Origin: Saprospiraceae bacterium
Lineage (GTDB): Bacteria > Bacteroidota > Bacteroidia > Chitinophagales > Saprospiraceae
DNA length: 46,578 nt
Direction of reading: 5' to 3'
Assembly (NCBI GenBank): GCA_016787285.1
Contig: JAEUUV010000115.1
Span: forward strand, 1 to 46,578
Both the position numbers and the translations under genes were made by a program. Under the pieces are notes generated by a model, which saw only the letters and a list, made by a program, of their open reading frames with translations, had not been told where the DNA came from and did not search any database. This document shows positions 34,866 through 43,988 of this stretch, piece by piece (position 1 is the first letter of the stretch; the number at the start of each line of letters is the position of its first letter).

Positions 34866-35909
34866 ATGCGTACTTTTCTTTTCATGGCAATATTAACCTT
34901 CAAAGGGCTGTATTCGGCGGCTCAGGGCACGCCGTACCCCGGGCAGCCGGCCACAGGGCCGGGTGGCGCGGAATACGGGCACCGCTCGGTCGCTTTTTTT
35001 GATGCCGCTGTCCGAGCCGACGGCTACTGGCTGTTTGAACCTGCCGATCCGCGCCCCGACTCCGCCGAGGTGGTGGTGTTTCTGCACGGCTACGGCGCCT
35101 ACAACCCCGTGGCGTACGGCAAGTGGATCAAGCATCTGGTGGCCAAGGGGAACATTGTGATTTACCCGCGCTACCAGAAAAATCTGCTCACGCCGCGGGC
35201 CGACAAGTTTCCGGCCAATGCCGCCAAGGGTATTCGCGATGCGCTGGCCCAACTGCAAACCGGACACCACGTGCGTCCGCGCACCGACAAAGTGGCGTAC
35301 ATCGGGCACTCGTACGGCGGCGTGATCGCGGCCAACCTCGGCGTGCATTGGGAAAAACTCCGCGTACCGCACCCGGCAGCCATGCTCTTGTGCGAACCCG
35401 GTTCAGGTCCGCTCAAAGGCGCCCGGCTGGGCAACTACGCCGGGCTGCCGGCCGATATGAATCTGATCGTGATTGTCGGGGAGGACGACTATGTGGTGGG
35501 GCACGAGTTTGGACAGTTGGTGTTCGAGACGGCCGTCAACACGCCCAACCGGAACCTCGTGCTCCAGCGCCGCGACACCGACGGCCACCGCTGGGTACTG
35601 GCCACCCACTCCGAGCCGTATTGTTACGACCTCGACTTCGACACCGGCGTGCGCAACTACACCACCCGGCGCGTGTTTCAGACCTCTCGCCTGAACGAGG
35701 TGGATTTCAATTGTTACTGGAAACTCGGCGATGCGCTCATCGGCTATACCCGTCAGGGTTTGTACGGCGATGTGGCCTTCGGCAATACCTCGCAGCAGCG
35801 GTTTTTGGGCAAATGGGCCAACGGAAAATTGATCCGTCCGCTGGAGGTGTTTGTGCCGACGGCAGCGGGAGCGACACCGGTGTCGGCGTCCGGGGTTTCG
35901 AGGAAATGA
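34866..35909 (+). CDS. secreted alpha/beta hydrolase
   Basis: 347 residues from the ATG at 34866 (signal peptide MRTFLFMAILTFKGLYSAAQ). The hydrolase core has VVVFLHGYGAYNP (oxyanion), nucleophile Ser149 in GHSYGG, an acid candidate in VIVGEDDYVVGH, and a histidine candidate in DTDGHRWVLATHSEPY. The C-terminal part (TRRVFQTSRLNEVDFNCYWK) is unusual. It resembles bacterial esterases or chlorophyllase/PET-hydrolase-like enzymes in outline, but the substrate cannot be assigned. The longer open frame to 34773 lacks a signal peptide and overlaps the opposite gene's start. Confidence 0.85.
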   Translation: MRTFLFMAILTFKGLYSAAQGTPYPGQPATGPGGAEYGHRSVAFFDAAVRADGYWLFEPADPRPDSAEVVVFLHGYGAYNPVAYGKWIKHLVAKGNIVIYPRYQKNLLTPRADKFPANAAKGIRDALAQLQTGHHVRPRTDKVAYIGHSYGGVIAANLGVHWEKLRVPHPAAMLLCEPGSGPLKGARLGNYAGLPADMNLIVIVGEDDYVVGHEFGQLVFETAVNTPNRNLVLQRRDTDGHRWVLATHSEPYCYDLDFDTGVRNYTTRRVFQTSRLNEVDFNCYWKLGDALIGYTRQGLYGDVAFGNTSQQRFLGKWANGKLIRPLEVFVPTAAGATPVSASGVSRK

Positions 35910-35935
35910 GGGGAGAAACGCCCGTTTAATCCCTG

Positions 35936-37561
35936 TCACAGCTCCTTCCGCAGCCGTGCTACCGGAATGTTGAGTTGTTCCCGGTACTTGGCTACGGTGC
36001 GCCGTGCGATGTTGTAGCCTTTTTTGAGCAGCAGCGACTTGAGTTTTTCGTCCGACAGGGGGCGGCGTTTACTTTCATCTTTGATCAGGTCGGTCAGGAT
36101 TTTTTTTACTTCGAGGGTGGACACCTCTTCGCCATCCTGGTTTTGCAGGCTTTCGGAGAAAAACTCCTTGAGCCGCTTGGTGCCGAACTCCGTTTGCACA
36201 TATTTGGAATTGGCCACGCGCGACACGGTGGAGATATCCAGCCCGGTGGCGTCGGCGATGTCCTTGAGGATCATGGGCCGGATTTTCTTCTGGTCGCCGC
36301 TCAGGAAATACTCGTGCTGGTGCTCCAGAATAGCGCCCATGGTGAGCATCATGGTTTGTTGCCGCTGTTTGATGGCATCAATAAACCACTTGGCGCTGTC
36401 AATTTTCTGCTTGATAAACAGGATGGTTTCTTTTTCCTTTCGGGTGGGGCGGCGACCGTTTCGCCCGGAGTGAAAGGCGCGCAGCAGGTCGCGGTACTGG
36501 TCGTTGATGCGCAGGTCGGGAGCGTTTCGGGCGTTCAGGGTGAGTTCAAGTTCGCCGTCGCGGTTGGTGACCAGATAGTCGGGCAGGATGTAGTTGACGG
36601 CGCGATCGTTCCGGGAGGCGAAGCCGCTGGCGGGTTTGGGATTCAATTTCAGCACTTCGTCCACGGCAACTTTGAGGTCTTCCTCGTCGAGGTTGAGGTG
36701 GCGGGCCAGTTTGGTGTAGTGCTTTTTGGTGAACTCGTCGAAGTATTCGTCAATGATCCGGATGGCAATTTTGATGGCTAATTTATCCTCGTACGGCACC
36801 ACATCGTCATCAAGTTTGAGTTTGTTCCGGAGTTGGAGCAGGAGGCATTCGCGCAGGTCGCGGGCGCCGATTCCGGGTGGATCGAACTGTTGGATGAGCA
36901 ACATGATGTGTTCGATTTCGGCTTCGCTGGTCTGGATATTCTGGCTGAAAAGCAGGTCGTCCACCATGGCGGCAAGGTCGCGACGCAGGTAGCCGTCGTC
37001 GTCAATGGAGCCGATAATCTGCATGGCGATGGCATGCTCCCGCTCGTCTTTGAGGCGGATGAGGCCCAGTTGTTGCTCCAGATACTCGTGGAAGGTATTC
37101 TCAAAAGCGATCGGGATGGTTTTTTCCTCTTCGCTGCTGTTGTGGTCTTCGCCGCGGGTTTTGTAGGTGCCCGGGTCGTCCTCAATGAAGTCCATGAGGT
37201 AGTCGTCCAGTTCCACGTCGTCCTCCCGGATACTGGACGCCTCCTCTATGTCGGCGTAGTCGTCGGCAGTATCGCGATCCAGTTCGTCCAGTGCGTCATC
37301 GGAAGCATCGTCTTGCTCGCCCTTTGCTTCTTCCTGGGCAAAGTAGTCGGGTTCGTCGTCGCTCATTTCGGTATTGCCTTCGAGCAGGTCTGCGGTATCG
37401 TCACCTTCTTCCAGAGCCGGATTGGCTTCCAGTTCTTCCTGGATGCGTTGCTCCAGGGTAGCTGTAGGAATCTGCAGCAGTTTCATTAACTGAATCTGCT
37501 GAGGCGAGAGCTTTTGTTGCAGTTTCTGGCTTAAGGTCTGTCTGGTACCAATCAGCGCCAT
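35936..37561 (-). CDS. rpoN: RNA polymerase sigma-54 factor
   Basis: 541 residues from the ATG at 37561 (MALIGTRQTLSQKLQQKLSP). Region I is the glutamine/leucine-rich activator-interacting N-terminus (QQIQLMKLLQIPTATLEQRI). Region II is a long acidic stretch (residues about 50-130). The core-binding domain follows, then the helix-turn-helix (LKDIADATGLDISTVSRVAN) and the RpoN box ARRTVAKYRE at residues about 519-528, which reads the -24 element. It is complete. No sigma-54 activator (AAA+ enhancer-binding protein) gene is in the window. Confidence 0.97.
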   Translation of the reverse strand: MALIGTRQTLSQKLQQKLSPQQIQLMKLLQIPTATLEQRIQEELEANPALEEGDDTADLLEGNTEMSDDEPDYFAQEEAKGEQDDASDDALDELDRDTADDYADIEEASSIREDDVELDDYLMDFIEDDPGTYKTRGEDHNSSEEEKTIPIAFENTFHEYLEQQLGLIRLKDEREHAIAMQIIGSIDDDGYLRRDLAAMVDDLLFSQNIQTSEAEIEHIMLLIQQFDPPGIGARDLRECLLLQLRNKLKLDDDVVPYEDKLAIKIAIRIIDEYFDEFTKKHYTKLARHLNLDEEDLKVAVDEVLKLNPKPASGFASRNDRAVNYILPDYLVTNRDGELELTLNARNAPDLRINDQYRDLLRAFHSGRNGRRPTRKEKETILFIKQKIDSAKWFIDAIKQRQQTMMLTMGAILEHQHEYFLSGDQKKIRPMILKDIADATGLDISTVSRVANSKYVQTEFGTKRLKEFFSESLQNQDGEEVSTLEVKKILTDLIKDESKRRPLSDEKLKSLLLKKGYNIARRTVAKYREQLNIPVARLRKEL

Positions 37562-37850
37562 ACGCAAGTTCGGATAAGTGTGATTAAAAGACTTCGGCGT
37601 TCGATCATATGCCCCCGAAAAATGTCGGCAAGGCGCTATATCGGTTTCGGATCAAACGGCCCTTACAAATAGGGGGCCAAAATTACCGGAAAAATCGTGT
37701 GCGTGTTTCACTGGTTCCTGTACGATGCAAAAAAAACAACGCAACGCATTGTTTGTCTTTTTTTTAAAAGTTATCCACACGCTTTTCAACCGGCAAATTT
37801 ATTTTGAAAATAATCGCTTGTACAGGCACCTGGATGATCTCGCAGGGTAA
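37562..37850. other. non-coding stretch upstream of rpoN
   Basis: No open frame of note. It is AT-rich in the middle (a run of T then AAAAG), with one TTATCCACA at 37771-37779 identical to a DnaA box. No second box or AT-rich unwinding array is seen. The inverted repeat at 37851-37976 completes the 440-bp gap to the M4 gene. Confidence 0.6.
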
Positions 37851-37976
37851 AGTGTCCCAGAGGCTCACAGAGTTTGAGAGTACACCGAGTTTTTTTGTCA
37901 TTCCGCAGGAATCTGTTCCCTCTTAATCGGCAAAAAACTCCGTGTCCTCCAAGTCTCTGTGAGCCTCTGTGACACT
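37851..37976. repeat. long inverted repeat, dispersed family copy 2
   Basis: Arms 37851-37896 and 37932-37976 are imperfectly complementary (outer AGTGTCCCAGAGGCTCACAG). The centre GTCATTCCGCAGGAATCTGT matches copy 1 almost exactly. It lies between minus-strand rpoN and M4 genes. Confidence 0.88.
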
Positions 37977-38001
37977 TTTTACGCTACTTTAGGAAGGCGT
38001 G

Positions 38002-41000
38002 TTACTGTTTCACTACTTTCAGCGTGGCGCCCTTGCCTGCAGCCAGCACGCGCACCGCATAGGTTCCGGCCGGCAGATGGTTCAGGTCAAGATCGAGCCG
38101 GTTTTCACCTTCCGGCAGGTTTTGTGCCGACTGTTGCACCGTGCGGCCAAGCAGGTCGCTCACGATCACTTGCACAGGGCCTGCTTGCGGCAGAGCAAAC
38201 GCGAGTTGCACGGCGCCTGTGGTCGGATTCGGAGCTGCAACCAGGCCCAATGCGGCGGCATCAGCGGCATCGGTGCCCACCATCAAACTGCGGGAACCGA
38301 TGGCAAACCAACGGCCCCAATCGTGCCCGTTAACAACTAAGAATGCAGAAGAACCGGTACCCTGAATCCGGTTAGGGGCCACAGTGCGTTGGTACAAATT
38401 CCGTACGCCGCCAGGAGTGGTGCGCTGGAAGACCACTTCGCCGTCGGCTCTGGTGTATGATGGCCAGCCCAGTTCGCCGTTGTCGTACACGAGGTAGTCC
38501 ACGTCGCCGGATTGGATGTTGGCGCCCAGCACGTGGTACTGATCTTCCACCCCGTCAATGAAATCGAACGCCATGACAAACGGCGCCGTTTGGGAAAACA
38601 CCGGATTTGCGACGCTGGATTTGGGCGGCAGCCCGCTGAATAGTTTGGAAATGAACGGGGTCGCGCCGGTAAAGTCGCCGTTTTCCCAGAATTTCATAAA
38701 TCCGATATCCCAGTAGCTCAGGTCTTCGCCCTGTCCATTGTTCAACTCGTTGTACGCGTCGTACATGATGTATTCGCCGGAATAGTCGAATTCAAGTACA
38801 TCGGCGTAACGCACTTCGCCGGTAGCCTGACCGGTGGAGTATGTCGGGTTGTAGAGGAAAAATGTACGGGAGTTGCCCAGGATATCTGCGAGGTCTTCGA
38901 CATAAATCCGGTTGTCGGGGCCTACCGGGAGGGCGGCTATGAAACGCCCGTCTTTGGAAATAGCCACATTGCGCCAGACCGGGGAAATGCTGACGATGCC
39001 GGATTGCCAGTCAAAACCGGTGGACTGGCTATAGATCAGATCCACGCCCACAATATCCCCGTCGGAGGTGCAGAATACGATCTGTTGGCCGTCGTCGGAT
39101 ATGCTTGGGCGGCTGATCACGGTGGTTCCCACCGGAGCGGAGTACAGATTGCCCACCAGCGTGCCGTTTTCGCGGTACAGATTTACTTTGTCGCCGGCGT
39201 TGTTGGTGCATACCACCAAACCGATGCCGGGGTTCTGGTTTAGCGTGCCGAAATAGTTGCCGCCCTGGCTGCCTGCGATACCTACCGTGGTAAATGCTGT
39301 GGCGGCGGCATTGGCTACGGTTCCGCCGTACAGGTCATTGGCTGCCTGAATGACGGCAAGGCGGCAGTCCACGAATTTGCTGGATTTGACCAGATAGTCC
39401 GTGAGCGCTTTGTAGTACACTTTTTCGGCTCTTGCCCTGCCGACCGCCGGGTTGGTCGCAAACAGGTAAAATGCGCGGTTGGGGATGCCGGAGTTGATGT
39501 GTACGCCGCCGTTGTCCTGTGTGCCCTGGTACTGCTCGCTCACCTGCTTGGGTTGGGAGGGCGTGCCGTTGTTGGGAAACTGGAGGTCGCGCAGGCAGTT
39601 GTTGGTGGTTGCGCCGGGTTTCACCACGTCTTCGCCGATCTTCCAGTTCAGGGTGTCAATGCACACAGCAAATACGTCGGCAAAGGATTCGTTGAGCGCG
39701 CCGCTTTCGTACTGGTACTCCAGGTTGGCGGTTTTTTCAATGACGCCGTGGGTCAGTTCATGGCCGCCGACATCGAGACCGCGTGCGAGTTCGAAGAATG
39801 TGGCGTCGCCATTGCCGTACCACATGGCTGCGCCGTTCCAGAAGGCATTGCCCATGGAGGTGCCGTCGGATTCCGACACGTTGAACAGCGAGATGATGTT
39901 GCCGCCGTTGCCGTCAATGGAATTCCGCCCGTGCGTACCGAGGAAGTATTTGTAACTCTGGATGGCGTTCCAGTGGGTACTGACGGCGTTTTTATTGCCG
40001 AAAACCAGCGTGCCGGAGGAAACCAACGAGTACTTGAAGGTGCTCTGCACTTCGGGGGAGGTGTTTTCGGCATTGAGGGTGATAATGGCGCCGACGGGGC
40101 TGCTGGGCATTTGCGAAGCGCCGGCGTTGAACATCGGCTGGCCGGCATCTTCGAGGTAGTTGGTGACGCCGTCCATCCAGGCGCCGAAGGAGCGGTTCAC
40201 GTTTTTCAGGTCGAGGCCGGAAGCCGTGACAGGGCCGGAAACAAGTGCCGGGGGCGCTGTCGGATGTGCGTGGCCTTCGCAGCGGTCGCCGCCGCCGATG
40301 GAGCAGGTGTGGTCGAAGTGGTGGATGATTTCGCCAGTGGCGGCATCTACGAAAAAGACCTTACGGTGCATCAGATCGGGGTAAATGACGACATGCCAGG
40401 CGAGACGCTCGGCGTCGAGGTGGTGCCGGTGGTGGTACACGACCAATTCGGCCTGCGTTTCTTTGCCGCCCACGAGTTGGCGATCTTCGTCGTTCCAGTC
40501 GGTTTTGACGGATCCGAGTTGCTGCACCACGCGTTGCACGGCCGTTTCAGCCGATACGGAAGGCGTCATGGAAGCCACACGCGGCGTGGGAAAGTAGCGA
40601 CCGTTCAGCAGTTCGAACACGCCGTTTTTCGTGTGGGCAATCAGTTCGCCGCCGTACACGGACACGCCCTGAAACACCTGGTCGAGGCGCACGTGCCAGT
40701 TGCCCTGCTCGTCCTGTGTGCTGCTCCGCACCACAAATTCCTGGGCAGGTTGTGCGATTCCGACCGGCTGGAGGCTGGCTAAATAGTCGAGCGCGCGCGC
40801 ACCGACGGGGCGCGAAGCGTCGGCATTTTGGGAAACGTCTGTACTGCCCCTAAAGAAAATGGGCAGGCCGTTTTCGCCGCGTACCGTTTCGACGGCATCG
40901 GCGGCAGGCTGCCCCGGCGCCGCCAGCGGGCCGATGGGCTGGTAGTTGGCGCGCGGCAAACCGAAGGGGTTTTCAGCCGGCGGCACCGACGATTTGCGGG

Positions 41001-41133
41001 GCCAGGGCTTCAGTTTGAGTTGTTCTGTTGTGGGGGCGGGCGCCTTGGGCGGCGGGGTGGTTTTGGCACTTTGTGCAGAAACAAGTTGCAGGGTGAAGGC
41101 GGCCATGAAGACCGAAAGCAGAAATTTTTTCAT
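38002..41133 (-). CDS. M4 (thermolysin-like) metalloprotease with beta-propeller and T9SS sorting domain
   Basis: 1,043 residues. Signal peptide MKKFLLSVFMAAFTLQLVSA, a propeptide with an FTP/PepSY-like region (WHVRLDQVFQGVSVYGGELI, about 150-280), then the protease: zinc site His458-Glu459-L-T-His462 with Glu482 (GALNESFADVF), catalytic His545 in DNGGVHINSGIPNRAFYL. Residues about 640-950 repeat motifs such as SRPSISDDGQQIVFCTSDGD and VAISKDGRFIAALPV, as in WD40/TolB-like propellers. The last 80 residues are a T9SS type A domain (APNPTTGAVQLAF, LPAGTYAVRV). It is expected to be secreted as a zymogen and degrade proteins outside the cell. M4 proteins followed by a propeller and T9SS tail are unusual in detail, but the catalytic set is complete. 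Confidence 0.94.
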   Translation of the reverse strand: MKKFLLSVFMAAFTLQLVSAQSAKTTPPPKAPAPTTEQLKLKPWPRKSSVPPAENPFGLPRANYQPIGPLAAPGQPAADAVETVRGENGLPIFFRGSTDVSQNADASRPVGARALDYLASLQPVGIAQPAQEFVVRSSTQDEQGNWHVRLDQVFQGVSVYGGELIAHTKNGVFELLNGRYFPTPRVASMTPSVSAETAVQRVVQQLGSVKTDWNDEDRQLVGGKETQAELVVYHHRHHLDAERLAWHVVIYPDLMHRKVFFVDAATGEIIHHFDHTCSIGGGDRCEGHAHPTAPPALVSGPVTASGLDLKNVNRSFGAWMDGVTNYLEDAGQPMFNAGASQMPSSPVGAIITLNAENTSPEVQSTFKYSLVSSGTLVFGNKNAVSTHWNAIQSYKYFLGTHGRNSIDGNGGNIISLFNVSESDGTSMGNAFWNGAAMWYGNGDATFFELARGLDVGGHELTHGVIEKTANLEYQYESGALNESFADVFAVCIDTLNWKIGEDVVKPGATTNNCLRDLQFPNNGTPSQPKQVSEQYQGTQDNGGVHINSGIPNRAFYLFATNPAVGRARAEKVYYKALTDYLVKSSKFVDCRLAVIQAANDLYGGTVANAAATAFTTVGIAGSQGGNYFGTLNQNPGIGLVVCTNNAGDKVNLYRENGTLVGNLYSAPVGTTVISRPSISDDGQQIVFCTSDGDIVGVDLIYSQSTGFDWQSGIVSISPVWRNVAISKDGRFIAALPVGPDNRIYVEDLADILGNSRTFFLYNPTYSTGQATGEVRYADVLEFDYSGEYIMYDAYNELNNGQGEDLSYWDIGFMKFWENGDFTGATPFISKLFSGLPPKSSVANPVFSQTAPFVMAFDFIDGVEDQYHVLGANIQSGDVDYLVYDNGELGWPSYTRADGEVVFQRTTPGGVRNLYQRTVAPNRIQGTGSSAFLVVNGHDWGRWFAIGSRSLMVGTDAADAAALGLVAAPNPTTGAVQLAFALPQAGPVQVIVSDLLGRTVQQSAQNLPEGENRLDLDLNHLPAGTYAVRVLAAGKGATLKVVKQ

Positions 41134-41280
41134 AAGTAACCGATTTTGGATAAATGAACTACGTGCAAACAGAGAAAATGGACTCAGGCGCTAAGGTCGG
41201 CTTTTTTCCTGTTTGGCAAAGACTCGGGCAACGGGACGAGCGGATTTTCGTTAAGTCGTGTTTTGTGTAAAACTACGACC

Positions 41281-41931
41281 ATGCCACGCACGATCTTTTT
41301 CCTCGTTCTGCTTGCCGGCCTCTTTCAACTTGTGGCTTGTGTGCATCCCTCCCATCCTCCCTTGTGGGATTATTTTCGCCCGGTAGCCGCCGTGGACACC
41401 CTCGTCTTTGAAGTGGAACAGGAAGATGAGCATGCCGAAGCCGCCAACGACACCATCCCGAACGCTCTGTTTTTCAGCGTACTCGACTCTGCGCTTCTCA
41501 GCGAAATCAGCCATGTGGCCGACTCCGGGTCGGCGGTAGTACTGGCCCGCCGGCGTTTTCCGCTGACCGACGAGGTGGAAGCCTGTCTTGTGGACATCCG
41601 GCAGTTTTGGTTTCAACACCAGTCTTTGCTCCTGTTCGATCGCAGGAAGCAGGCGTTCACCGGTCGCGTCACTGTGGCCGAATGGTATGGCGGCGACGGC
41701 GGCCAGGACCTGACCGGCAGTTGGCTGGTGGACCACGATGGCGACGGCCACCGCGACCTCATTCGTCGCGAAATCCAGCACACCCTCCGCCCGACCGACG
41801 ACGGCGAGGCGATTGACGAGACCTACGAATCGGCCGTGCTGCTGGCCTGGCGCCAAGACCGTTTTGTGGAACAACCGCTGTCGGACACCATGCTGCTGGT
41901 GAAGCGGTATCCGATCCGGTCGTATTGGTGA
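41281..41931 (+). CDS. putative lipoprotein of unknown function
   Basis: 216 residues from the ATG at 41281. The N-terminus is a lipoprotein signal peptide (MPRTIFFLVLLAGLFQLVAC) with the lipobox LVAC, so Cys20 would carry lipid and anchor the protein to a membrane. The rest is unfamiliar. Notable is DHDGDGHRDLIRRE near residue 150, which resembles a calcium-binding loop of EF-hand or FG-GAP type. It stands alone, divergent from the M4 gene and convergent with the cytochrome gene. No function is proposed. Confidence 0.7.
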   Translation: MPRTIFFLVLLAGLFQLVACVHPSHPPLWDYFRPVAAVDTLVFEVEQEDEHAEAANDTIPNALFFSVLDSALLSEISHVADSGSAVVLARRRFPLTDEVEACLVDIRQFWFQHQSLLLFDRRKQAFTGRVTVAEWYGGDGGQDLTGSWLVDHDGDGHRDLIRREIQHTLRPTDDGEAIDETYESAVLLAWRQDRFVEQPLSDTMLLVKRYPIRSYW

Positions 41932-41948
41932 GGGGGGATTCCCTTCTC

Positions 41949-43325
41949 TCACAACGTTTTCAAATATTCCAGCACGGCCCGCCGCTCGTCGGCACTGAGC
42001 CTGTCGCCAAAGGTGTGCCCACCGTTTCCGTAGCCAGGCAGGGTGGTGTCGTAGATTTCATTTTTTTTCCGGGCGGTTTCCACCGTGTAGCGCCAGCCGA
42101 GTTTGGCGGGGTCGTAGTCGGAGTTATCGAACGAACGGCGCCAGTAGGCCGGGCGCTGCGGGCTGTTCAGGAGGTCGTCGAGGGTCGGTACCGAGCCGTT
42201 GTGGAGGTAAGGGGCGGTGGCCCACACGCCGTCGAGCGGCGGAGCGATGTAGCCGTCGGTGGGCGCCAGTTCGGCTTTGTGCGGTTCCTGCGCGTACCAA
42301 CTGGCGTTGTACCAGGTGTGGTACTCGGGGTATTTTTGATACACTTCCGCCAGCAGCGGGTCGGTGCCGATGGTGGCGAGTTCGACCACTCGGTTGGGGT
42401 ATGTGGACGTTTCGCCGTAGGAGCCGTGGCACTCCGAGCAGTTGTCTTCAAAAATGACTTGCCCCTTAGCCGCCAGTTGGGCATCAATCGGGAACGGGTA
42501 GCGGGGCGGTTCCAGCGTGCGGATCCAGGCGATCACGTCCACCATGTGCGCATCCACGCGACGGGCTTCGGTGCTGTCGGTCATGGTCAGCATTCCCGAC
42601 GCTGCGGAGAGCCGGGCAAAATCGCCCCGACCAAGGGCGTTGTAGTACAGCGCATTTTTCTTTTTGAGCAGCCACCAGGCGGGCACATCGGTAGGCACGA
42701 CCTCGGTGGGTATGGCGAACTGCGGTTCGTCGAGCCAACTCAGATCGTCGGCTTTTCGGTGTGCAGCGAGTGCGGCGAAAATCTTGTCGGCAGGATTGAC
42801 GCCGCGCACGGCGGTGCGGATGTACGGCCCTACCGCTTTGTAGCCCCGGCTGAGGGGGGAGTAGGCGGCCCATTCGGCGGAGTTTTTGCCGTAACCCACC
42901 TGTAGCATAATGTCGGATGCGCGAAAGGTGCCCGACTGCTCGCGGGTGTGGTCGTAGGTGTTGTTGCCCAGCCCGACGATGAGTTGGCCGTTGAGTTTTT
43001 CGGCATGACAGGTCAGGCAAGTGGGCGCCACCACTTTTACGCCGTTGGCCGTTTCCACTACGTTGAACATGAACGGAATGCCCTGGCTGTCGCCGGTGCG
43101 CCCGAGGTCGTCGGGGCTGACGGTTTTGTTCACTTTTCGATACACCTCGATCGGGATGCCGTGCCCGACCATGTCGCCGTACAGCAGGTACCGGTAGCCG
43201 GCTTCGGGGTCGCCGGAGCGCTGGGGAGATGGCGGAATGATGGTAGTGCCGGGCATTTCAGCCGGCGGCGTTACACCGGCGGCGAGGGCGCAGAGAGTCA
43301 AGAGAAGTGCAAATGTTTTTGCCAC
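41949..43325 (-). CDS. diheme cytochrome c, RoxA-like
   Basis: 458 residues from a GTG at 43325, chosen because it begins a signal peptide (MAKTFALLLTLCALAAGV) and lies 17 bases after a TATTTTTG box. Two c-type heme sites are present: CLTCH (residues about 100-104) and CSECH (about 316-320). AYSPLSRGYKAVGPYIRTAV lies between the hemes. APYLHNGSVPTLDDLL and GNGGHTFGDRLSADERRAV resemble the C-terminal half of rubber-oxygenase-type (RoxA) or related diheme cytochromes. It is periplasmic and redox-active. The substrate is unknown and oxygenase activity is only an inference from resemblance. Confidence 0.85.
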   Translation of the reverse strand: MAKTFALLLTLCALAAGVTPPAEMPGTTIIPPSPQRSGDPEAGYRYLLYGDMVGHGIPIEVYRKVNKTVSPDDLGRTGDSQGIPFMFNVVETANGVKVVAPTCLTCHAEKLNGQLIVGLGNNTYDHTREQSGTFRASDIMLQVGYGKNSAEWAAYSPLSRGYKAVGPYIRTAVRGVNPADKIFAALAAHRKADDLSWLDEPQFAIPTEVVPTDVPAWWLLKKKNALYYNALGRGDFARLSAASGMLTMTDSTEARRVDAHMVDVIAWIRTLEPPRYPFPIDAQLAAKGQVIFEDNCSECHGSYGETSTYPNRVVELATIGTDPLLAEVYQKYPEYHTWYNASWYAQEPHKAELAPTDGYIAPPLDGVWATAPYLHNGSVPTLDDLLNSPQRPAYWRRSFDNSDYDPAKLGWRYTVETARKKNEIYDTTLPGYGNGGHTFGDRLSADERRAVLEYLKTL

Positions 43326-43342
43326 GTGTAGTGATTTTCGGG

Positions 43343-43350
43343 CAAAAATA
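43343..43350 (-). promoter_or_regulatory. Candidate -7 element for the cytochrome gene
   Basis: On the minus strand TATTTTTG matches TAnnTTTG and lies 17 bases before the GTG start. No TTTG is seen at -33. Confidence 0.38.
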
Positions 43351-43382
43351 AACGGTTGTCGGTATTTCGCGCCGTAGAGTGG

Positions 43383-43506
43383 TGGTGTCACAGAGGTTCA
43401 CGGAGGTTTAGAGGCTAACAGAGTTGGTCACGCTGAAGGAGCCTGTCCAATCGTGTAGGCCGGGTGCGGCTTCCTTTGAAGATCGGACAGGCTCCTGCGG
43501 CGTGAC
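43383..43506. repeat. inverted repeat, diverged family copy 3
   Basis: The left part (43383-43424) is a degenerate CACAGAGG arm. The inner palindrome is GTCACGCTGAAGGAGCCTGTCC (43427-43448) pairing with 43485-43506 with two mismatches. It aligns base for base with the GTCATTCCGAAGGAATCTGTCC core of copy 1 apart from five substitutions. It lies between minus-strand genes. Confidence 0.7.
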
Positions 43507-43522
43507 AAACGTGTGGTTGGGA

Positions 43523-43903
43523 TCAGTTTTTCTTGTCTCGATGGTCTTCACGGCGGTCGCGGCGATTCTCCTTGCGGTCGCGCACGTCTTCGCGCTTGTC
43601 GCGTTTATCTTCGCGGGCATCGCGCACATCCTCGCGGGCGTCGCGCTTGTCTTCGATTTTGTCCCATTTGCCGCCGTCGTGTTTGGCGTCGCGCACGTCC
43701 TCGCGTTTGTCGCGACGGTCTTCGCGGCGGTCGCGTCGGTTTTCCTTGCGGTCGCGTACATCTTCTTTGCGGTCGCGCACGTCTTCGCGGGCGTCACGCA
43801 CGTCTTCGCGTTTGTCGGCGGCGGGAGTTTGTTGGGCCTGGGCCTGCGCAGCGAAAGTGAGTGCAACGAGGAGGAACAAGAACAAGAACAGGTGCTTTTT
43901 CAT
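43523..43903 (-). CDS. secreted charged heptad-repeat protein
   Basis: 126 residues: signal peptide MKKHLFLFLFLLVALTFAAQ (cleavage near AQAQA), then about 13 seven-residue repeats of the form R-E-D-V-R-D-x, with one interruption (KHDGGKWDKIEDKRDA). The whole mature protein is charged residues with few hydrophobics, so it may form a single extended alpha-helix or remain disordered. The encoding DNA repeats every 21 bases. Similar REDxRD proteins are seen across Bacteroidota without known function. The opposite strand also shows long open frames here, but they are repeats of the reverse complement and not genes. Confidence 0.75.
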   Translation of the reverse strand: MKKHLFLFLFLLVALTFAAQAQAQQTPAADKREDVRDAREDVRDRKEDVRDRKENRRDRREDRRDKREDVRDAKHDGGKWDKIEDKRDAREDVRDAREDKRDKREDVRDRKENRRDRREDHRDKKN

Positions 43904-43988
43904 AATCGTAACGAGTGTGGTTTGGTTGAAATGCGGCTTTTGACGGGGAGCGTAGATGCGGGTTTAAGGTCAGGTTGTTAAGAGAATG

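Noticed and set aside
37771-37779. TTATCCACA, identical to a DnaA box
   Set aside because: A single box without a cluster, dnaA or dnaN nearby. A chance match is likely, so no origin is called.
43424-43981. Long open frames on the + strand over the heptad-repeat gene
   Set aside because: They translate to Ser/Arg or Val/Ala low-complexity repeats that mirror the 21-bp period. The minus frame has a signal peptide and ordered heptads.
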